Shown here: positions 24,426 to 31,938 of the stretch, in pieces
Numbering within the stretch: the stretch's first letter is position 1
Layout: each line of letters begins with the position of its first letter
DNA from: a bacterium
GTDB lineage: Bacteria; Bacillota_I; Bacilli_A; RF39; UBA660
Direction of reading: 5' to 3'
Length of the DNA: 38,954 nucleotides
NCBI GenBank assembly: GCA_030531905.1
Contig: JAUNMG010000004.1
Location: 30,088-69,041 of the forward strand
Translations under genes and position numbers: made by a program
Notes under the pieces: generated by a model
Told to the model about the DNA's origin: nothing
The model's input: only the letters and a program-made list of their open reading frames with translations
Database searches by the model: none

Positions 24426-25730
24426 CTATTTGCATTTTTTACTGCAAAAATAATAATGATTTACAGTGATTTCTCCACAATTGTTATAATTTTTATTAAC
24501 ATAATTTATTATAGTAGGAATTAATTGTCTAGTTGGCACTTTATTAGCAATAAAAATGCAATCTTTATTTTTGCAAATTTTTTCTATTTCATTAATATAC
24601 TTTTTCTCATCAGCACCCATGTTACCTGTATTAATTAAATCAAATTTATTAATTTCTTTGTTCATTGCTATTTTTAATATGTAAGCGTCATCGGTAAAAA
24701 TAAAAATTCTTTTCTTGTTATTTTTTTCAAAAAAATCAATTTCTTTTTCTATATTTTTATCAACAATACTACTGCCAAGATTTCCATATTCAAAATTATT
24801 AAGATTAGATAAATATATTTTATATTCATTATTAAAATAACAAATAGCAATGATTATACTTAATAGAATATAATACTTTTTATTATCAATTTTTGATGAT
24901 ACATAGTAAAATATTGGTATTAAAGATATCAATATATGATATGTATCAAAGATTGGATAAACTAAAACTTGAAACACTAACAAGTATATATAGTTTATAT
25001 CTTTTGACTTTTTATACTTAATAAGTAAATAACTAATTAATAAAATTTCAAATATGATAAATATTATACACATATAAACACTTTGAGGTTTATAGAAGTT
25101 ATTTTTGAAGTTTTTAAGTCCCAAAAAACAATAATCTATGCATTCAAATAAAGCATTATTAATAAGGAGATATACTAAAATTAAAATCGATGGAAAACAA
25201 AAATAGGCAAGTGACTTTAATTTATCTTTTGAATTAATAATATATGGAAGAAACAAAACCAAACCAACATTTTGTTTTGTAGCCAAAATGCATCCTAATA
25301 ATAGTCCTATGATTTCATTTTTATATTTATAGTTGTTAGCCTCTATATACAATACAAGTATTAATAATAGCATTATAAAATAATTGTATCCATATATTAC
25401 TGGGACTAAATTAACAAGTAGAAATAAGTAAATAACTGAAAATATATTATTATTTCTATTTATGAAAACTAATACAAAACTAGAAAAAATTGCATTAAAT
25501 AAATGAAAAACAAATAGTTTGTTGGCAAATAATTTCAGTGGAATAGCAAATAGTAATGAATATAATGGAAGAATTACCATATTAAAATCACGATATGGGA
25601 TAGCACCTTTTGCTATATTATATGAAAATCCAAAATTCCAAACTTCATCGCCAGTTGTTGGATGTATGAAATAAGTGAAAGACAAATAAATAAATGTTAA
25701 TATTAAAAACCTGACAAAATTTCTTTTCAT
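24426..25730 (-). CDS. Polytopic GT-C-type membrane protein, tandem duplicate 1
   Basis: The 434-residue protein has the same layout as its downstream twin. It shares 'NFGFSYNIAKGAIPYRDFNM', 'FECIDYCFLGLKNF', 'LGCILATKQN' and 'NMGADEKKY' with near-identical spacing, while the membrane segments between have drifted. This pattern suggests duplication with conservation of the external, substrate-facing loops. The 'DEVWNFG' acidic pair in the first loop fits GT-C chemistry. The ATG at 25730 lies 10 nt after GAGGAGA; an in-frame ATG 18 nt earlier overlaps that ribosome site. It is the first gene of the pair, downstream of the Tad terminator. Confidence 0.75.
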   Translation of the reverse strand: MKRNFVRFLILTFIYLSFTYFIHPTTGDEVWNFGFSYNIAKGAIPYRDFNMVILPLYSLLFAIPLKLFANKLFVFHLFNAIFSSFVLVFINRNNNIFSVIYLFLLVNLVPVIYGYNYFIMLLLILVLYIEANNYKYKNEIIGLLLGCILATKQNVGLVLFLPYIINSKDKLKSLAYFCFPSILILVYLLINNALFECIDYCFLGLKNFKNNFYKPQSVYMCIIFIIFEILLISYLLIKYKKSKDINYIYLLVFQVLVYPIFDTYHILISLIPIFYYVSSKIDNKKYYILLSIIIAICYFNNEYKIYLSNLNNFEYGNLGSSIVDKNIEKEIDFFEKNNKKRIFIFTDDAYILKIAMNKEINKFDLINTGNMGADEKKYINEIEKICKNKDCIFIANKVPTRQLIPTIINYVNKNYNNCGEITVNHYYFCSKKCK

Positions 25731-25747
25731 ACTTCTTACTCTCCTCA

Positions 25748-25850
25748 TTTAATTACAAATTATTTAATTCTTATTGTAATTAACAATAACTTTCTTTGTT
25801 ATTATCTAAAATAAGTTTAGATTATTATATTTATATAATCTAATACAAAT
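25748..25850. other. Hairpin-rich intergenic stretch between the Tad operon and the GT-C pair
   Basis: In about 100 nt there are three inverted repeats: TTAGATTAT/ATAATCTAA (25817-25825 and 25835-25843, 9 bp), AATAAC/GTTATT with a TTTCTTT loop, and TTATTGT/ACAATAA with a 5-nt loop. It must hold the promoter of the GT-C pair, but I see no clear -35/-10 pair. The hairpins may shape the leader of the GT-C transcript. Confidence 0.4.
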
Positions 25851-25876
25851 AAAGAAATCTTAAAAGAGATTTCTTT
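25845..25876 (-). terminator. Terminator of the Tad operon
   Basis: AAAGAAATCT (25851-25860) pairs with AGATTTCTTT (25867-25876), a 10-bp stem with a 6-nt loop. The minus strand continues ATTTGTATT, so the T-tract is modest. It overlaps the stop of the TadZ-like gene, the last gene of the operon. Confidence 0.7.
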
Positions 25877-26867
25877 AATGTCCAAATAATCCAAATATTT
25901 TAGAGCTATCTTCTTTTCTAGATGCAGTAGCATCATATACACTTAATCTTGAAAGAAAGTCTTCTAATACGTTATTATTTCTATGATCATCCAAAGCTGG
26001 AATATTATAAAAAACTTTTATATTAGCTTCATACTCAAATTCTGTAACATCTTTATTTGACAAACAACTTTTATTAAGAACTATCTTCTTATTTTTAATT
26101 TTTTCAAACACATTACGATTAGTACTTATTAATCTATTTAACATAATAATACTAGGTTCTACTAAATAAATTACCTCTTGACATAACGATTCATTATTTG
26201 ATTGATTTAAATCAAGTAAAATTATCTTTGCATTTGATAAACTATTAATTTTTGCTTTTAGTTCATCATTACTAACTGATAACATATTTTTTTCATTAAA
26301 GTATTTAAAATCATGAGTATCAACTTCTATCGCATAAACTTCATTCCCAAAATGTTTCTTTAGCGTTTTTAAAAGCATATATATCAATGTTGTTGTACCA
26401 GCACTCTTAGTAATATTTTTAATTCCTAACACTTTTATATTACTAGTTGAATTTGTAGTTTCAGTATATTCTTTAATCTCTTTAGAAACAGTATCTAATG
26501 CCTTTAATTTTTTCACATCTTCATAAGCATTAGGTCTTGCAATTAATCTTTTAATAGCCTTTATATTGTTAGTAAAATTATAAACTCCAGTATCTATTAA
26601 ACTAGATAAATAGTTAGAGGTACACAAGTTATCGGTTAACAATAATATTATTTTTTCAGCACCTAAAGACATTGCTAAACGTTCTATATTATTAACATCG
26701 GCATAATTTTTAATAGCTGTGATGTCAATAATCATTTTTTCATAAAAAAAACTTTTAAACATAGATACTAATTCATCTACTTCATACTCACCAACAACAC
26801 TCTTTATAACATCAATATCTAATTCAGATAACTCTTTATTTTTTGAATTTGAAACAACTACATTCAT
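25875..26867 (-). CDS. tadZ: TadZ/CpaE-like atypical MinD-family protein
   Basis: TadZ/CpaE proteins position Tad pili and combine a receiver-like domain with a MinD/ParA-like domain. In this 330-residue protein the first 110 residues look receiver-like ('KIILLLTDN ... GVYNFTNNIKAIKRLI'), and the second domain begins 'VLGIKNITKSAGTTTL'. Compared with the KGGxGK(S/T)T motif, the signature Lys is kept (K154) but the P-loop Lys is replaced by Thr (T158), so ATP hydrolysis is doubtful. 'YAIEVDTHDF' and 'KIILLDLNQ' fit the other MinD motifs. Degenerate ATPase sites are known in TadZ proteins. AGGAGG precedes the ATG. Its place after the Tad pilins supports the assignment. Confidence 0.8.
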   Translation of the reverse strand: MNVVVSNSKNKELSELDIDVIKSVVGEYEVDELVSMFKSFFYEKMIIDITAIKNYADVNNIERLAMSLGAEKIILLLTDNLCTSNYLSSLIDTGVYNFTNNIKAIKRLIARPNAYEDVKKLKALDTVSKEIKEYTETTNSTSNIKVLGIKNITKSAGTTTLIYMLLKTLKKHFGNEVYAIEVDTHDFKYFNEKNMLSVSNDELKAKINSLSNAKIILLDLNQSNNESLCQEVIYLVEPSIIMLNRLISTNRNVFEKIKNKKIVLNKSCLSNKDVTEFEYEANIKVFYNIPALDDHRNNNVLEDFLSRLSVYDATASRKEDSSKIFGLFGH

Positions 26868-26879
26868 CTAAAAACCTCC

Positions 26880-26935
26880 TATTAAAAGAAAGACAATTAA
26901 TGAATACCTATTAATCATTGGTACCATTAATTGTC
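26880..26935 (-). terminator. Hairpin with U-tract between the TadE-like and TadZ-like genes (attenuator)
   Basis: On the minus strand GACAATTAATG pairs with CATTAATTGTC (plus 26925-26935 and 26892-26902; 11 bp, with further TACC/GGTA pairing inside), followed by TTTCTTTT. It begins in the last codons of the TadE-like gene and lies just before the ribosome site of the TadZ-like gene. It should lower expression of that last gene or protect the 3' end of the pilin transcript. Confidence 0.72.
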
Positions 26936-27351
26936 ATTGTATCCCCTTGTGTCTGAAAAAATGTCATAAATGGTAAAAATTTATTAAATACAGGTACATC
27001 AATATAAACTGCTGTTTTTACACTGTAATATCCCTTAGGAAGCCCTGTATCTTTATCTTGAACCTGTGTCCATTTTATACACATTCCTGGAACATCTGCT
27101 GGACAATTCCATTTTTCACTTTTATCAACTACTGGCGTGTCAGCATTATATCCAATTGCCTTCATATAATCTAGTATTTGACTTTTTGCCTCACTATTAT
27201 ATCCTTCGTTTTGTTCAAGTATTGAAATAATTCTATTTTTCACTTTAAACGCTTTATTATAACTTACAGAAAAAGCAAGATATCCACTTACTACTAACAT
27301 AAACACAGCTATAAAAGTAAGGTTAAATACACCACCTATAGAATCACGCAT
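26911..27351 (-). CDS. TadE-like minor pilin
   Basis: The 146-residue protein has a very short leader, 'MRDSIGG', then a hydrophobic helix (about 8-31), and an external domain with two Cys ('WNCPADVPGMCIKW'). This is the plan of TadE/TadF-type pseudopilins, which are minor components of Tad pili. The start of the helix, GVFNLTFI, resembles GELNLTVI in the adjacent Flp-like pilin, which suggests they are processed or sorted by the same machinery. The Tad operon position supports the call. GAGGAGT precedes the ATG, 27 nt after the Flp-like gene. Confidence 0.75.
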   Translation of the reverse strand: MRDSIGGVFNLTFIAVFMLVVSGYLAFSVSYNKAFKVKNRIISILEQNEGYNSEAKSQILDYMKAIGYNADTPVVDKSEKWNCPADVPGMCIKWTQVQDKDTGLPKGYYSVKTAVYIDVPVFNKFLPFMTFFQTQGDTMTINGTND

Positions 27352-27378
27352 TTACAACACTCCTCTAAAACTATTGTG

Positions 27379-27570
27379 CTACTCACCAGTTCCACTACTA
27401 GTGTTAGGTTTAGTTGTAGAACCATTTCTTACTTGACCATTGATATCATTCCATTGACCTTCAATCGAATTTTGAATATTTGGCCACATCCACCAAAAGA
27501 ATCCAAGTACTGCTGCTATAGCAATTAATGTAATAACTGTTAAATTTAATTCACCTGTTGCTGCTTTCAT
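27379..27570 (-). CDS. Flp-like major pilin of the Tad system
   Basis: A 63-residue protein with a short leader 'MKAATG', a hydrophobic helix (about 8-28) and a short polar tail rich in Ser, Thr, Gly and Asn. Size and position, directly beside tadC and followed by a TadE-like gene, are those of a Flp pilin. A Gly precedes the hydrophobic part, as in class III/IV prepilins, but the usual Glu at +5 is absent: after the Gly comes ELNLTVIT. It has its own promoter with an A-tract spacer and an AAAGGATG ribosome site, so it should be made in excess. Confidence 0.78.
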   Translation of the reverse strand: MKAATGELNLTVITLIAIAAVLGFFWWMWPNIQNSIEGQWNDINGQVRNGSTTKPNTSSGTGE

Positions 27571-27610
27571 ATATTATACACATCCTTTCATATCATATAT
27601 ATGCATCATT

Positions 27611-27639
27611 ATTATAACAATTTTTTTTTTAAATAACAA
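27611..27639 (-). promoter_or_regulatory. Internal promoter of the Flp-like/TadE-like pilin genes
   Basis: The minus strand reads TTGTTA (plus 27634-27639), a 17-nt spacer that contains ten A, then a perfect TATAAT (27611-27616), 40 nt before the pilin ATG. It lies in the largest gap of the Tad operon (98 nt), between tadC and the pilin gene. Confidence 0.7.
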
Positions 27640-27668
27640 CACTTATTAAATTTTTGTTGATTTTTTTA

Positions 27669-28451
27669 TTAAATATTAAACATACCCATCATTGAAATTA
27701 ATATAATACCCATAACCGCTACACCTGTTATAACTAACATTGTCATAGTTTGACTTTCCATATGACCAAGACGTTCTTTATACTTAACTTCCCTGGCTTT
27801 ATTTTGAAGATTTGATACACTTCTTGAAAACATCATAAGACGCTCTTGCTTTCTTTCTTGTGAACCAAGTCCAAGACGATATAAAAGTCTCATCATACGC
27901 ATAGAATCTCTAACTGGATAAGTATTAGAAAATTCCATATATGGATCTACAGAAGAATCACCTGAATTTACTCTTTCAACTAATTTTCTCAATCCTGGTT
28001 TAAAAATATCAGGAGCATCATCAATACTTTTACCTATTGCTACTGGAACAGTATAATGTTGAATTAATATTTCTAATCCCTTTAAATAGTATGGCAATAA
28101 TAAGTCAATTTCATGTAAATGTTTCTTATAAAATGATTTTAAACTTGTATATGGTTGTTTAAAAACTAAAAACATAATGACAAATGTTAATACAATATTA
28201 ATTAAACTTAAATTACTTAGAAAAAGCATAAAGAATAGAATTCCTATTAAAAATGCATTTTGAACTCTTTTTTTAAACAATTCATCAACATCCACATCAT
28301 CACCATATTTAGAATAAACTAGGAAATCATAATCTTCTTCTCTTAAAATTTGAAAGAATTTTTCATTATCAGCAATAAATTTTTTTCCATCTATAGTCTT
28401 ATTATAAAATAGAACAAAAATAATGATTGCTATTACTATAATTATTGCCAT
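27669..28451 (-). CDS. tadC: TadC-like inner-membrane platform protein
   Basis: TadC, with TadB, forms the membrane platform on which the TadA motor acts. The 260-residue protein has hydrophobic segments at the N-terminus (about 1-16), in the middle (about 68-96, two close segments) and at the C-terminus (about 234-256). A cytoplasmic T2SS-F type helical domain lies between the last two, with 'LPYYLKGLEILIQ' and 'RLLYRLGLGSQERKQERL'. The final 'MLVITGVAVMGIILISMMGMF' is typical of the TadC/GspF fold. Its ATG shares one base with the TAA of tadB. Confidence 0.85.
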   Translation of the reverse strand: MAIIIVIAIIIFVLFYNKTIDGKKFIADNEKFFQILREEDYDFLVYSKYGDDVDVDELFKKRVQNAFLIGILFFMLFLSNLSLINIVLTFVIMFLVFKQPYTSLKSFYKKHLHEIDLLLPYYLKGLEILIQHYTVPVAIGKSIDDAPDIFKPGLRKLVERVNSGDSSVDPYMEFSNTYPVRDSMRMMRLLYRLGLGSQERKQERLMMFSRSVSNLQNKAREVKYKERLGHMESQTMTMLVITGVAVMGIILISMMGMFNI

Positions 28452-29344
28452 TATTCAGCACCTACATTCTCATAATAATATTTTTCTCCTTTAAGAAGAA
28501 AGTAAGAATTAATAATTATTACACCATGTAATAATACTTGAATTACAATAGAATTTAATAGTTTTAAATATGCCTCAGTTCCTAACAAATACTGAACTAA
28601 CATTACCATCAAATATAACATAATACCAAATTGTAAAAATTGCTTATGGAATGTTGCTCTATCAATACGGTCTCTATATACACTTTCAACAAGCATATCT
28701 ATATCAAGCTGCATATTTTCCAAACTATCTATAGAGTTTTGTGCACCTTCTTTAGTAATTTGTAAAAATAATTGATGCATATTTTTTACTATATAAAAAG
28801 GATATAAATTTGACATATAATTAACTGATTCATCTATAGTACCATTTTGATAAGCTAGTTCTATCATATGTTCAACATCTGTCTTTATAGGATCTTCTAA
28901 TATTCCAGAATCTCTAACTCCTTCTAATGATTTAACAAATGATTGTGTTGTTGCAAATTCCATAATAGTATTTGATGTATATGTTTGAATTTGTTCAAAT
29001 ATAAATTCACTATATACTTTTTTACATCTCAAATAAGATAAATATGGAATAACTGCAATAGCTGCTATTATATATATAATTGACACAGTAACACTATAGA
29101 AATACATATAAGAAATTCCACCAGCTGCTACTGAAAATAAAGCTATTTTTATAATATATTGTCTTGGAGTAAATTCTTGTCCTAATTGCTTTGTCTTTTC
29201 ACGAACTACTTTATATGAATATGGAGCATATTTTGTATATATACCACTAGCTTGATCTACGAAAAATTTTCCAAAATTATCCCCTTTATAAGTACGACTT
29301 AATACAATTATAAAAGCAATTATTAATAATAGAAATAATACCAT
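28451..29344 (-). CDS. tadB: TadB-like inner-membrane platform protein
   Basis: The 297-residue protein is the second T2SS-F type platform protein. A membrane segment opens the protein (1-15), a pair of segments follows at about 65-105, then a cytoplasmic helical domain with 'YTSNTIMEFATTQSFVKSLEGV' and 'NMHQLFLQITKEGAQNSI', and a last pair (about 243-282). Conserved 'F..SLEGV...G' segments are usual in TadB. It starts 3 nt after tadA, with GGAGTGG upstream of the ATG, and overlaps tadC by 1 nt, so the three are tightly coupled. Confidence 0.85.
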   Translation of the reverse strand: MVLFLLLIIAFIIVLSRTYKGDNFGKFFVDQASGIYTKYAPYSYKVVREKTKQLGQEFTPRQYIIKIALFSVAAGGISYMYFYSVTVSIIYIIAAIAVIPYLSYLRCKKVYSEFIFEQIQTYTSNTIMEFATTQSFVKSLEGVRDSGILEDPIKTDVEHMIELAYQNGTIDESVNYMSNLYPFYIVKNMHQLFLQITKEGAQNSIDSLENMQLDIDMLVESVYRDRIDRATFHKQFLQFGIMLYLMVMLVQYLLGTEAYLKLLNSIVIQVLLHGVIIINSYFLLKGEKYYYENVGAE

Positions 29345-29347
29345 CTT

Positions 29348-30622
29348 TTACACCACTCCTTGATTATTTACTACAGGTTGTATTGTTACTACCTGTGGTT
29401 TTGGAATTTGATTAGTAATTGTATTAACAACTACTTTAGGTTTTTCTATATTCTGAACTGAAGATTGTTGAACAGAAACTGTAGGATTTGAATTATTCTG
29501 ATTAATATTATCTGCTTCTTTTAAGGCTTCACTATTTTGTTGTTCAACACTTTCTCCTGACTCTTTTTCCATATGCTCAACTAGTGATGAAATATCAATA
29601 TTTTGATTTTCTAAGTATTCTATTAAGTGTTTACTAGGTTTATGAGTAATAGGCGCTTTCCCAAATAGTTTTTGATAAATTATATGAGATTGTGGCTTAT
29701 TGTCATCATCTACGTAAAACTCAACAACTTCATCAAGTTCACGATGAAATTTACCATACTTTTTACTATAGTATGCTTTTATATGAACACCTAATTGAAT
29801 ATATCTATATATTGTATTTAAGAATTGATCAACTTCTAAGTCTGTTTCCATCAAACTATACAAACGATATGGAATAGCACTTGCTTTATCAGCATGAATT
29901 GTTGACAAGATATTATGTCCTGAAGATATTGAGTTACGAACAGCACTAACAGCTTCAGCACTACGTACTTCTGAAAGTAATATCCATTTAGGATTCTGAC
30001 GCATACAGGTTACTAATACATCTGTATAACTTGCTACATTATTGGTTTTCATAGCAACAATATCTCTTTCAGGGAAAATTCTATCTAAGTGAAGTTCTAG
30101 AGTATCTTCAATTGTAATTATTTTTTCATTTTCTCTAGTGTGACTAGCTAAGTATTTTACAAATTCTGTTTTACCTGAACCAGTCTCTCCTGCTACTAGA
30201 ATGTTACAGTGTCCTTCAACACATTTAATCAAGATATCATGAATGTCTGCTGTAAAATAATCTTCTTTTAGTAATTTTTGTTTTTCAAGTCTAATTTTAG
30301 CTGGAGTTTTACGAATAACACAAGCTATTCCATTAGTTGCGATTGATTCATGAACAAAGTTAAAACGTAATTCAGCAGACTCAGCATCCAAAAAAGGTTT
30401 AGCATTATTAAATGTTGTTCCCATTACATTAGAACATTGAAATGCTAAACGCTCCATAAATTCTTGAGTAACGCCAGGCACTTCAATTCTTTTTGAACCT
30501 TGAGTTAGAGAACGAATCCATATTTGTCCTTTATTACAAAACGAAATATCGGTAATATCATCATCATCTAATAATGGTTTTAAAGGTCCAAAATCCAACT
30601 TATCGAAAATGCTTTCGTTCAT
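29348..30622 (-). CDS. tadA: TadA/CpaF secretion ATPase
   Basis: The 424-residue protein is the hexameric motor of Tad pilus assembly. It has 'LDDDDITDISFCNKGQIWI', the N-terminal domain of CpaF-type ATPases, Walker A GETGSGKT (145-152), an Asp box IEDTLEL (171-177), Walker B WILLSEVR (213-220) and the His box with 'GHNILSTIHADKA' (235-247), so all catalytic motifs are intact. From about 345 it carries an unusual extension rich in Gln, Asn, Val and Pro, probably disordered. Its neighbours CpaB and TadB match the usual Tad order. The ribosome site is weak (AAGTGG). Confidence 0.95.
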   Translation of the reverse strand: MNESIFDKLDFGPLKPLLDDDDITDISFCNKGQIWIRSLTQGSKRIEVPGVTQEFMERLAFQCSNVMGTTFNNAKPFLDAESAELRFNFVHESIATNGIACVIRKTPAKIRLEKQKLLKEDYFTADIHDILIKCVEGHCNILVAGETGSGKTEFVKYLASHTRENEKIITIEDTLELHLDRIFPERDIVAMKTNNVASYTDVLVTCMRQNPKWILLSEVRSAEAVSAVRNSISSGHNILSTIHADKASAIPYRLYSLMETDLEVDQFLNTIYRYIQLGVHIKAYYSKKYGKFHRELDEVVEFYVDDDNKPQSHIIYQKLFGKAPITHKPSKHLIEYLENQNIDISSLVEHMEKESGESVEQQNSEALKEADNINQNNSNPTVSVQQSSVQNIEKPKVVVNTITNQIPKPQVVTIQPVVNNQGVV

Positions 30623-30666
30623 CTAACCACTTCCCTTTTTATTTCTTTTTATTCTTATTCTTCTTA

Positions 30667-31470
30667 TTATTCTGTCCAAACAGTAATACTGTTTATATAA
30701 TTCTTTAGTTCTTCACTACTTAATTTTAAATCACCAGGATTATCTTTTAAACTTTCAGCAGTTGGTACTGGTATTAAAGTAGTAGATACTGATCTTAAAT
30801 ATTTAGCTTTATTAAGTAATATGTAATATTCTTGAGGTACTGCAAAAATTAATGTTGCAGGAGTTCTATTTTCATCAACATCTGCAAATACGTTATTACC
30901 ATTAGCATCATTTACTGCTATTACTTTAATATTTTCTAGTAATTTACCAACCATAATTTTATCACTAGTAACAATATTTTCACCTTCTGCTTGTGCATTT
31001 TGTGCTTTTAAATAAATATCTATATAGTTACCAGGATATATAGCATTACCATAAGTTGTTTCTGTAGAAACATTTAAGTAATATAATACATATCCTTCTG
31101 GATAATCATATATTATCTCATCTGGTAATTGATTTTTCTCAACCACTGATCTTTTATAAAATAAACTTCCTTTTGGTATAACGCTATCAGCATTAGCGTA
31201 TTTATTTTTAACTTCATTAATGTTTGTATATGCTAAACCATCTGCAACTGTTTCACTAGATACATTTTTAGTTCCAATCATATCTTCTGTAATTTGTGCA
31301 CCTGGCTTAATAGTATCTTTAGCATAAGGAACAGTTATAGGGGTAATTGCTTTATTTACTGTAGAATTATATCCAAAATATAATACTAATACAGCAGCAA
31401 CTACACCTAAAACAGTAACTGTATTTTTATTTGATAAAATTCTTTTAATTACTACATTTATATTTCCCAT
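30667..31470 (-). CDS. cpaB: CpaB/RcpC-like SAF-domain protein
   Basis: The 267-residue protein has an N-terminal membrane segment (about 18-36), then a SAF domain (about 46-110) with 'TVPYAKDTIKPGAQITEDMI' and 'VIPKGSLFYKRSVVEK', followed by a beta-rich domain ending 'PATLIFAVPQEYYILLNKAKYL'. CpaB/RcpC is a standard Tad component in both diderms and monoderms; in monoderms it cannot serve a secretin and perhaps contacts peptidoglycan. GGAGAA precedes the ATG, 21 nt downstream of the small pseudopilin gene. Confidence 0.88.
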   Translation of the reverse strand: MGNINVVIKRILSNKNTVTVLGVVAAVLVLYFGYNSTVNKAITPITVPYAKDTIKPGAQITEDMIGTKNVSSETVADGLAYTNINEVKNKYANADSVIPKGSLFYKRSVVEKNQLPDEIIYDYPEGYVLYYLNVSTETTYGNAIYPGNYIDIYLKAQNAQAEGENIVTSDKIMVGKLLENIKVIAVNDANGNNVFADVDENRTPATLIFAVPQEYYILLNKAKYLRSVSTTLIPVPTAESLKDNPGDLKLSSEELKNYINSITVWTE

Positions 31471-31491
31471 TTTATTCTCCCTTTCTTAATT

Positions 31492-31938
31492 CTAATAATC
31501 ACCTTTTAAATATTTAGTAGATAATATAGGATCTTTTTTGTTATTTGTTTCAAGTATAGCCTCAAGTCTTGTAGATATATTAATATTACTTTTTCCATCT
31601 GGAGACAAGCTAGAATTCATTGAATCTACTTGTATAGTTACTTTAGGTGGTACTTCATTAATATCATAAATCTTAACATCATATTCACGTGAGTTATCAA
31701 CATTAGATGCGAATCGAAGGGCGAAGTTTTCAACAAACTTCTCCTTATCGATTCTAAAAACTCCACGTTCTGAATAATAGGAAGTATCAAGTGCATCCAT
31801 CATAGATGCTTTTGTTGTTTCTTTTAATAAATAATAATCTAATTCGTTTCCTGTGGAATAATTACTAATTAAGTTAATAGCTGCTAAAGCTAAAATACTT
31901 AATACTATTGTTCCTACTAATAAATATGCTTTATTCAT
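31492..31938 (-). CDS. Small bitopic pseudopilin-like protein of the Tad operon
   Basis: The 148-residue protein has a short basic leader 'MNKAYLLVG', a hydrophobic helix (about 5-25) and an external domain with beta-strand-like segments ('YDVKIYDINEVPPKVTIQV'). It resembles uncharacterised Tad-associated proteins, perhaps those annotated as DUF5411. No Cys is present. It starts directly after the stop of the large secreted protein, and GGAGTG inside that gene serves as the ribosome site, so it is coupled to it. Its role is probably as a minor pilin. Confidence 0.65.
   Translation of the reverse strand: MNKAYLLVGTIVLSILALAAINLISNYSTGNELDYYLLKETTKASMMDALDTSYYSERGVFRIDKEKFVENFALRFASNVDNSREYDVKIYDINEVPPKVTIQVDSMNSSLSPDGKSNINISTRLEAILETNNKKDPILSTKYLKGDY

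Noticed and set aside
25748..25850. Hairpin-rich stretch considered as a riboswitch
   Set aside because: The repeats are short, A/T-only and lack any conserved aptamer-like core; described only as a hairpin-rich leader.
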